Shown here one piece after another: positions 57,989-64,000 of a DNA stretch of 64,000 nt. A program made the position numbers and the translations under genes. Every line of letters starts with the position of its first letter. Position 1 is the stretch's first letter. The notes below the pieces were generated by a model, which saw only the letters and a program-made list of their open reading frames with translations, had not been told where the DNA came from and searched no databases. The stretch is from Agrococcus jejuensis (GTDB lineage: Bacteria > Actinomycetota > Actinomycetes > Actinomycetales > Microbacteriaceae), in NCBI RefSeq assembly GCF_900099705.1, contig NZ_LT629695.1, forward strand, positions 1,860,001-1,924,000, written 5' to 3'.

Positions 57989-59332
57989 ATGCCCACCAGC
58001 ACGCAGCAAGCGCCAGCCGAGGGCCACGCGAAGCCCAGCATCCTGCACCAGCCGAAGGCCGTCTGGGCCGTCGCGTTCGCGTGCGTCATCTCGTTCATGG
58101 GCATCGGCTTCGTCGACCCGATCCTCCCGGCGATCGGCGAGCAGATGCACGCGAGCCACGCGGAGGTCGAGCTGCTGTTCACGAGCTACCTGCTCGTCAC
58201 GGCGATCGCGATGCTCGGCACCGGCTGGGTGTCGAGCCGCATCGGCGGCAAGCGCACGCTCACCCTCGGCCTCGTGATCATCGTCGCGTTCGCGGCGCTC
58301 GCGAGCCTGTCGCCGTCGATCGGCGCCATGGTCGGCTTCCGCGCCGGCTGGGGCCTCGGCAACGCGCTCTTCATCGCGACGAGCCTCGCCGTGATCGTCG
58401 GCTCGGCGACCGGCGGCGTGCCCGGCGCGATCGCGATCTACGAGGCAGCGATGGGCATCGGCATCGCCGTGGGTCCGCTGCTCGGCGGCATCCTCGGCTC
58501 GGCCGGCTGGCAGTGGCCGTTCCTCGGCGTCTCGGTGCTCATGCTCGTGGGCCTCGTCGGCACGATCCTCTTCGTGCCGAACGCGCCGACCACGGCGACG
58601 CGCCTGCCGCTCAGCGCGCCGATCAAGGCGCTGCGCCACCGCGGGCTGCTCATCCTCAGCCTCGTCGCCCTGCTCTACAACTGGGCGTTCTTCACGGTGC
58701 TCGCGTACGCGCCGCTCATCCTCGGCTTCGACGCGATCGCGCTCGGCGCGGTGTTCTTCGGATGGGGTCTGCTGGTCGCGATCTTCGCCGTCGTCGTCGC
58801 GCCGCGCCTCGAGCGCCGCTTCGGCCTCGTGCCGGTGCTCATCGGTGCGTTCGTGCTCATGGCGCTCGACCTCGCGGCGATGGCGATCTTCACCGACGTC
58901 GCGGCGGTGCTCGTGGCGACGATCATCGTGTCGGGCGTCTGCTCGGGCCTCAACAACACGCTCGTGACGCAGGCCGTCATGCAGGTCGCGCCGGTCGAGC
59001 GCCCGGTGGCGAGCGCCGCGTACTCGTTCGTGCGCTTCTTCGGCGGCGGCCTCGCGCCGTTCGTCGCGGGCGTCGTCGGCACGGCGGTGAGCATCCACGT
59101 GCCGTTCTGGATCGCGGTCGTCGCGATCGCGGGCGCCGTCGCGCTGCTCGTCGCGTCGGGTCACCGGATCTCGGACGCGGTCGCCGCGGCCGAGGCCGCC
59201 GACGAGCAGGTGCTGCCGGTCGCCGCGGGCGATGCTCCTGCTGAGCCCGTCGTGCTCGTCGACGACGCGCTCGACGAGGATGCGTCGGCGATCCGCGCCG
59301 CCGAGCGGCAGCAGGAGCACGCGCGCCGCTGA
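57989..59332 (+). CDS. MFS multidrug-type transporter
   Basis: 447 aa, 12 membrane helices with a long acidic C-terminal tail. FMGIGFVDPILPAIGEQM and GWVSSRIGGKRTLTLGL (motif A) are typical of the drug:H+ antiporters of the DHA1 group. Controlled presumably by the preceding MarR. Substrate unknown. Confidence 0.87.
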   Translation: MPTSTQQAPAEGHAKPSILHQPKAVWAVAFACVISFMGIGFVDPILPAIGEQMHASHAEVELLFTSYLLVTAIAMLGTGWVSSRIGGKRTLTLGLVIIVAFAALASLSPSIGAMVGFRAGWGLGNALFIATSLAVIVGSATGGVPGAIAIYEAAMGIGIAVGPLLGGILGSAGWQWPFLGVSVLMLVGLVGTILFVPNAPTTATRLPLSAPIKALRHRGLLILSLVALLYNWAFFTVLAYAPLILGFDAIALGAVFFGWGLLVAIFAVVVAPRLERRFGLVPVLIGAFVLMALDLAAMAIFTDVAAVLVATIIVSGVCSGLNNTLVTQAVMQVAPVERPVASAAYSFVRFFGGGLAPFVAGVVGTAVSIHVPFWIAVVAIAGAVALLVASGHRISDAVAAAEAADEQVLPVAAGDAPAEPVVLVDDALDEDASAIRAAERQQEHARR

Positions 59333-59357
59333 CGGGTCGCGCCTGCACGCGGAGCGT

Positions 59358-59392
59358 CGAGCCGCAAGTCCCGTCGAGGGGCTTGCGGCTCG
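59358..59392 (+). terminator. Hairpin after the MFS gene
   Basis: CGAGCCGCAAG (59358-59368) pairs with CTTGCGGCTCG (59382-59392), eleven perfect pairs, with an inner CCC/GGG. Located 26 bases after the MFS stop. Confidence 0.75.
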
Positions 59393-59444
59393 TCGCATGC
59401 GGGGCGCACCGTGGATCTCGAGGACGCGGTGCGAGGAGGATGCG

Positions 59445-59738
59445 GTGCGATCGATCATGTACGCGGGGCAGGCGGTCACGTCGTCGGATCGCGTGGCGAT
59501 CGAGCTGCTCGCCTACGCGAAGTCGCTCGCGACGCACGGCACGGTCGACGTCGTGTCGATCCCCATCGTCGGCGCGGGCGGTGCGGAGTCGTGCGACTTC
59601 CTGGTCGGCTCGGGCATCGCGCTCGCCGTGGGTCCCGCATCCGACCCGCTCACCGACGTCGTGGGCGCGGATCTCGCGATCGACGATCTTCGGGAGCGGC
59701 AGGCGCGGCTCGTCGGGCCGGGATTCGGCACGGTCTAG
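59445..59738 (+). CDS. Small hypothetical protein (97 aa)
   Basis: 97 aa, MRSIMYAGQAVTSSDRVAIE... without recognised family. GTG 59445 is preceded by AGGAGG at six bases; ATG 59457 lies four codons in. Mixed alpha/beta with many Val, Ala and Asp residues and no membrane segment. Sits upstream of a DUF7882 gene. Confidence 0.65.
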   Translation: MRSIMYAGQAVTSSDRVAIELLAYAKSLATHGTVDVVSIPIVGAGGAESCDFLVGSGIALAVGPASDPLTDVVGADLAIDDLRERQARLVGPGFGTV

Positions 59739-59800
59739 CGCGCCCTCGGCGCGCCGAGTCGAGCGCGAGTAGCGTCGTCTCCTGACGAAGGGGGGTCGAC

Positions 59801-60130
59801 ATGGGCGACCTGTACTACGGGGCCGCACGCACGCGCGTGCACATGGACGACCGCACGCTCGCGCACGTGAGCGCCGTCATCACGGCGAAGCTGCGCCGCA
59901 GCGAGCCGTTCCTGCTGTCGTGGCTCGACGACGACGCGATCGGCGACGGCCGCTCGTCGGTGTGGATCCACCAGGCGTGCGACCTGCACTACAAGTACGA
60001 GACGGCCGAGCACGTCGACCTCGACCGCGGCCTGCTCGAGCGGATGTCGCGCGCGTCGTCGGCGCCGCAGGGCCTGCTGGTCGACGAGGCGACGCTGCTG
60101 GAGCCTGCGGAGGACGCCGCCGAGGCGTAG
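59801..60130 (+). CDS. DUF7882 family protein
   Basis: 109 aa. MGDLYYGAARTRVHMDDR, then AKLRRSEPFLLSW and SSVWIHQACDLHYKY match a small Microbacteriaceae family (DUF7882) of unknown function, sometimes mislabelled as ATP-dependent DNA ligase. A ribosome site AAGGGGGG precedes the ATG; a -10-like TAGCGT lies at 59769. It is useful as a marker for the family Microbacteriaceae. Confidence 0.82.
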   Translation: MGDLYYGAARTRVHMDDRTLAHVSAVITAKLRRSEPFLLSWLDDDAIGDGRSSVWIHQACDLHYKYETAEHVDLDRGLLERMSRASSAPQGLLVDEATLLEPAEDAAEA

Positions 60131-60141
60131 CCGCGGTCGGC

Positions 60142-60459
60142 TCAGACCGAGCCGTCGTCGTCGGCGGGCTCGTCGGAGGCGTCCCGCACGAGCAGCACCC
60201 GCTCCCAGTCCGCGACGGGCTCGGGCGACGCCCACGTGCCGGCGTCGGTGCGCAGCGTCGCGCGCACGCGCAGCTGGTCGGCGTCGGTGACGCGCGCCTC
60301 GTCGACGGCGAGCGCGAACCGCGTGGGCGGCGATCCCTCGATCGCGGTCGCAGCCACGACGGCATCGCCGTCGAGCAGCTCGACCGTGAGGATCGCGTCG
60401 GGCGGCAGCAGCATCCGCTCGCGCATCCAGGCCTCGCCGGTCACCTGCAGCACGCTCAT
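60142..60459 (-). CDS. YbaY/YscW-like protein (no signal peptide)
   Basis: 105 aa. GEAWMRERMLLPPDAILTVE followed by RFALAVDEARVTDADQLRVRATL resembles the YbaY (type III secretion chaperone-like, YscW) domain, usually a lipoprotein. Here no lipobox or signal is visible. Function unknown. The mRNA seems leaderless. Confidence 0.7.
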   Translation of the reverse strand: MSVLQVTGEAWMRERMLLPPDAILTVELLDGDAVVAATAIEGSPPTRFALAVDEARVTDADQLRVRATLRTDAGTWASPEPVADWERVLLVRDASDEPADDDGSV

Positions 60460-60466
60460 GGGAGCG

Positions 60467-60472
60467 AGCCTA
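60467..60472 (-). promoter_or_regulatory. -10 hexamer (TAGGCT) of leaderless YbaY-like gene
   Basis: Minus-strand TAGGCT ending seven bases before ATG 60459. Confidence 0.5.
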
Positions 60473-60530
60473 CGGAGCCGTGCCCGACGCCGCGATGGGG
60501 GGACGTCGCGCGTCGATCGGCGCGCGATGC

Positions 60531-60543
60531 CTCGATCGTCGAG
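60531..60543. promoter_or_regulatory. Operator-like palindrome 1 upstream of the fibril gene
   Basis: CTCGATCGTCGAG, a 5-3-5 palindrome, with GATGC immediately before it. Confidence 0.5.
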
Positions 60544-60571
60544 CGACGTGACGGCGACCGTCGGTCGATGC

Positions 60572-60584
60572 CTCGATGATCGAG
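60572..60584. promoter_or_regulatory. Operator-like palindrome 2 upstream of the fibril gene
   Basis: CTCGATGATCGAG, a 6-1-6 palindrome, again preceded by GATGC; centre 41 bases from site 1. Confidence 0.5.
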
Positions 60585-60789
60585 CCCAACCTTCGGAGCG
60601 CGGGGTACGACGGATTGCGACACGCCGAGCCCGATCGAACGACACGCCGGGAATGTCCCCCGATCCATAGAAAACCTGGTGACGAATCTTCAACGCCGGA
60701 TAGGGTCCGGCGTGAGTGCCGTGTACCCCGATTTGGGATCCGTGGGGGATGCGCCTCCAGGTCCCGCACGTGAGGAACACGGAGCCATC

Positions 60790-63700
60790 GTGAGCCACAC
60801 CGGAGTGAACCGCACCCCGATCGGAATCCCGCAGCGACTGAAGCGCGTCCTCGCCGGCGCCGTCTCGTCGATGCTCGTCGCCGGTGGCCTCGTCGCCATC
60901 TCGGTCGCCGCACCCATCGTGCAGGCGCCCGACGCGAACGCGGCGCCGAACTTCCTCTGCGGCCCGGGCGCCACGCCGACGCTCTACGCGACGGGCAACC
61001 CGGCGACCAACACCGCGAACCCTCGCGACATCTTCCAGATCAACCCGGCCACGGGCGCCACCTCGGTCGCGTACGCCCCGGGCATCGCCACCGGCACGCT
61101 GAACCAGCTCGCGATCTCGCGCGACGGCGCCAAGATCTTCTGGACCAACGGTGCGACGGCCACCTCGAACATCTACGAGTACACGCCCGGCAACACGCCC
61201 GCGGGCGCTGGCGTGCTCGACACCCCGACGCCGCGCGGCACCGCGGCGGCAGCCGGCAACACCATGGGCGGCTACGACCTCGCCACCGACCGCTTCGTCT
61301 TCGGCGCCGCGACCTTCACGGCCGGAGCCGCCAATGCGCCGCTCGTCGTGCACTCGTACAACCCCACCGGCAACGGCGTCGCCGCGAACGTCGCGACGAT
61401 CAACCTGCCGAGCCCCGCGGGTGGCAACGGCGACCTCGCGTTCTCGCCGGCGGGCACGATGTACGTCGTGTCGGGCGGCAACACCCAACAGACCCCGGCC
61501 GGCAGCGGCGGCCTCGACGAGGCGCAGCTCTACCGTGTGACGGGTGGCATCTCGACCACCACCACCACGGGCACGACCCACACGGCGACCGCCCTCGGCG
61601 GTCGCATCGAGGGCGTCCGAGGCCTGAACTCGATCGCGTTCGGCGCCGACGGCTACCTCTACCTGTTCGGCACCGACGTGTCGGTGACGCCCAACACCGC
61701 AGCGCTGATCAAGGTGAACCCGTCGAACGGCGACATCGTCTCGCGCACCACCCTCACGGGTCCCGCCGCCGGCGGCCTCACCGACCTCGCGTCCTGCGCC
61801 TCGCCCTCGACCGTCCGCGGCGACGTCGAGCTCGACGAGCCCCGCCAGGGCAACGACCAGTTCCAGGTCGTCATCGGCGGCGGCGGCCTCAACCCGGCCG
61901 ACACCTCGACGCAGGGCACCACCACCGGCTCGGGCGGCGCGGTCGACAACACCGGCCCCGTCACCGGCCCCGTCATCGTGCTCCCCGGCGACACCGTCAC
62001 CGTCACGCAGACCACGACGCCAGGCAGCACCACGCCCACGACGGACTACGCCGCGACATGGCAATGCATCGACACGGCATACGGCGACGCGCTCGTCTCC
62101 TCCGGCTTCGGGCACCAGGCATCGTTCACGATGCCGACCAAGCCGGCCATCGGCTCGAACGTCATCTGCACGTTCACGAACGAGGAGGCCGTCAGCAGCA
62201 TCACGCTCGACAAGACGGCCGTGACGACGACGGCGAACGCCATCGGCGACACCCTCAGCTACACGTTCACGATCACGAACACGGGCAACGTGCCCGCGTC
62301 GAACGTGACGCTCAGCGATCCGTCGCTGTCGAACGTCTCGTGCACCTTCCCGGTCACGAGCGGCTTCCTCAACCCGGGTCAGGTCGCGAACTGCACCGGC
62401 TCGCGAGCCGCGGTCCGCGCCGACTTCCAGGGCACCGGACCGATCTCGAACACGGCCACGGCATCCGCGACGACGCAGCAGACGCCCGCGGGCGGCCAGC
62501 CCTTCACGTCGACGGACACCGCGACCATCACGCCGAACCGCGCCGCACCCACGCCGCAGGCCGACACGTCGTCGAACAACACGATCGGCTCGCCCGTCAC
62601 GGTCAACGTCATCGGCAACGACGGCACCGTCGTCGCGGGCAGCGTGCGTCTCGTCGACGGCACGGGTGCGCTCGTCACGACGCTGCCGGTCACCGGCGGC
62701 ACGTACACGGCGAACGCGAACGGCACGATCACGTTCACGCCGAACCAGGGGTTCACCGGCAACCCGCCGGCCGTGACCTACAGCGTCGAGGCCCCCAACG
62801 GCATCGCTGCGCAGACGACCCTCACGATCACCTACGCCCCCGCCGCGCAGCCCGACGTCTCGAACGGCAACCCCCTCGGCCAGCCCGTCGTGGTGCCCGT
62901 GCTCGCCAACGACTCGGGCACGGTCGCGCCCGGCACGCTGCAGCTCTTCGACCCGGCCGCCAACGGCGGCGCGGGCGGCTACACGAGCGGCCCCGTCGTG
63001 ATCCCCGGTCAGGGCACCTGGACGATCGAGACGCGCCCGGTCGGCGGCACGCCGACGACGGTCGTCGTGTTCACGCCGAACGCCGGCTACCTGGGCAACC
63101 CCACGCCCATCACGTACCAGGTCGGCTCCGGCCAGCCCGGCGACGCCCCCACGTCGACGACCGTCACCGTCCGGTACGCGCCCGAGGCGAACCCCGACGC
63201 GCAGGACGGCTACACGGCCGGCCAGCCCGCCACGATCAACCCGCTCGCGAACGACCGCGGCACGTTCGATCCGAACAGCTTCGCGTTCATCCCGCCGGGC
63301 AGCACCACGCCGCTCGCTCCGGGCGCCGCGCTCGTCGTGGAGGACGAGGGCACGTGGACGTACGACCCCGCCGCGGGCGTCGTCACCTTCACGCCGCTGC
63401 CTACCTTCTTCGGCGACCCGACGCCCGTCGGCTACCAGATCGTCGGCGCAGGCGGCTCGGCGCAGTCGACCATCACGCTCGAGGTGCTGCCCCTCGCACG
63501 CCCCGACGAGAACCTCGGCAACACGATCGGCGACACCGTCACCGTGCAGCCGCTCGCGAACGACTCCGGCACCTTCGACCCGACGAACGCGTTCGCGTTC
63601 CTCACGGGCGAGGGCGGCACGTCGCTCGGCACCACCTACTCGGCACCCGGCGAGGGCACCTGGGAGTACGCGGTCGTCGGCGGCGTCGGCACCGTGACCT

Positions 63701-64000
63701 TCACGCCCAACGCGGGCTTCCTCGTCGACCCGACGCCCATCTGGTACCGCGTGACCGACGACGACGGCGACACCGCCGAGTCGACCATCACCATCACGTA
63801 CGTGCCCGAGGCCGTCGACGACCTCGGTGACATCACCGACTTCGGCGACGTCGCCACGGTCGACGTGCTCGACAACGACACGGGCGACTTCGACCAGTCG
63901 ACGCTCGCGTTCATCCCGTCGGGCTCGACGACGCCGATCGCCCCGCTCGCACCGCTGACGGTGACCGGCGAGGGCGTGTGGGCCTGGGTCGAGACGGCTC
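60790..64000 (+). CDS. Giant CshA-type fibril surface protein, N-terminal 1070 residues (3' end outside window)
   Basis: The frame is open from 60790 to the window edge. A Sec signal peptide (basic start, then AGAVSSMLVAGGLVAISVA) is followed by a beta-propeller-like domain (about 55-340), a DUF11/DUF7507-like domain (about 475-585), then tandem ~100-residue CshA fibril repeats with the core GTWT....VTFTPNAGF..PTP..Y: copies begin near 62545, 62836, 63178, 63490 and 63805. Such proteins form adhesive fibrils on the cell wall. GTG 60790 has GGAG upstream; GTG 60712, five bases after TAGGGT, is an in-frame alternative. Confidence 0.88.
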   Translation, partial: MSHTGVNRTPIGIPQRLKRVLAGAVSSMLVAGGLVAISVAAPIVQAPDANAAPNFLCGPGATPTLYATGNPATNTANPRDIFQINPATGATSVAYAPGIATGTLNQLAISRDGAKIFWTNGATATSNIYEYTPGNTPAGAGVLDTPTPRGTAAAAGNTMGGYDLATDRFVFGAATFTAGAANAPLVVHSYNPTGNGVAANVATINLPSPAGGNGDLAFSPAGTMYVVSGGNTQQTPAGSGGLDEAQLYRVTGGISTTTTTGTTHTATALGGRIEGVRGLNSIAFGADGYLYLFGTDVSVTPNTAALIKVNPSNGDIVSRTTLTGPAAGGLTDLASCASPSTVRGDVELDEPRQGNDQFQVVIGGGGLNPADTSTQGTTTGSGGAVDNTGPVTGPVIVLPGDTVTVTQTTTPGSTTPTTDYAATWQCIDTAYGDALVSSGFGHQASFTMPTKPAIGSNVICTFTNEEAVSSITLDKTAVTTTANAIGDTLSYTFTITNTGNVPASNVTLSDPSLSNVSCTFPVTSGFLNPGQVANCTGSRAAVRADFQGTGPISNTATASATTQQTPAGGQPFTSTDTATITPNRAAPTPQADTSSNNTIGSPVTVNVIGNDGTVVAGSVRLVDGTGALVTTLPVTGGTYTANANGTITFTPNQGFTGNPPAVTYSVEAPNGIAAQTTLTITYAPAAQPDVSNGNPLGQPVVVPVLANDSGTVAPGTLQLFDPAANGGAGGYTSGPVVIPGQGTWTIETRPVGGTPTTVVVFTPNAGYLGNPTPITYQVGSGQPGDAPTSTTVTVRYAPEANPDAQDGYTAGQPATINPLANDRGTFDPNSFAFIPPGSTTPLAPGAALVVEDEGTWTYDPAAGVVTFTPLPTFFGDPTPVGYQIVGAGGSAQSTITLEVLPLARPDENLGNTIGDTVTVQPLANDSGTFDPTNAFAFLTGEGGTSLGTTYSAPGEGTWEYAVVGGVGTVTFTPNAGFLVDPTPIWYRVTDDDGDTAESTITITYVPEAVDDLGDITDFGDVATVDVLDNDTGDFDQSTLAFIPSGSTTPIAPLAPLTVTGEGVWAWVETA

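Larger units (their letters stand above)
60460..60789. other. Promoter region of the giant surface protein
   Basis: 330 bases without a gene. It contains two palindromes with shared flanks (60531-60543 CTCGATCGTCGAG and 60572-60584 CTCGATGATCGAG, each preceded by GATGC, 41 bases apart) and a -10-like TAGGGT at 60701-60706. No other structure was recognised. Confidence 0.55.

Noticed and set aside
60142..62115. 657-codon minus-strand frame
   Set aside because: Only the last 105 codons (60142-60459) have protein character (YbaY-like); the rest is antisense to the fibril gene.

Overview
The window is high-G+C DNA (visibly about 70 percent or more, almost every third codon position G or C) with densely packed, gap-poor genes. 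Promoters of the form TANNNT lie 6-7 nt before many start codons (leaderless mRNAs). It also carries a DUF7882 protein, RDD/DUF2510 proteins and two Gram-positive surface proteins. Together this points to an actinobacterium of the Microbacteriaceae type (an Agrococcus-like genus is my guess, not shown). No rRNA, tRNA, CRISPR array or complete insertion sequence was recognised.

Layout. 1-2.3 kb: hexuronate catabolism (GPH symporter end, mannonate dehydratase, gluconokinase). 2.4-7.8 kb: drug exporter, TetR regulator with two operator-like palindromes, AEC and EamA transporters. 7.8-9.9 kb: Fur-type repressor and catalase. 10-16.2 kb: LtrA, DUF6069/MarR pair, MFS exporter, aldo-keto reductase, PEBP protein. 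16.2-18.4 kb: LPXTG surface protein. 18.5-21.2 kb: a lower-G+C restriction-modification island between two 66-bp direct repeats. 21.2-26.2 kb: sugar ABC importer with LacI regulator. 26.5-30.7 kb: DeoR regulator/MFS pair and trehalose synthase. 30.7-38.6 kb: mostly small membrane or housekeeping genes (VOC, TauE, two RDD proteins, pirin, DUF3159, MBL fold). 38.7-43.8 kb: IclR regulator, tartrate-dehydrogenase-like enzyme and a tripartite tricarboxylate transporter. 43.8-50.6 kb: G6PD, LysM lipoprotein, FusB-like FBP protein with a structured leader, ThDP enzyme, VIT transporter, GPP34. 50.8-54.6 kb: phosphate transporter, HhH-GPD protein and a nucleotidyltransferase-like/methyltransferase fusion. 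54.7-57.4 kb: a Nudix regulator divergent from SPFH and NAD-kinase-like genes. 57.5-60.5 kb: MarR/MFS and small proteins. 60.8-64 kb: the start of a giant CshA-type fibril protein that runs off the window.

The most unusual content is intergenic. Seven loci carry arrays of 20/21-bp units with consensus GACTGGTCRCAGTTGCACCG, arranged as inverted halves and phased at about two DNA helical turns; the largest has about a dozen units. At least four further families of long hairpins sit at gene ends. One family (54640-54672, 57368-57425) supplies the TGA stop codon of its flanking gene at both copies. The two strongest candidates for undescribed biology are the phased arrays and the Nudix/SPFH/NAD-kinase-like module with twin 15-bp operators. 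The restriction-modification island between direct repeats looks like an insertion with long target duplication.

All family assignments come from reading motifs by eye; no database search was possible.
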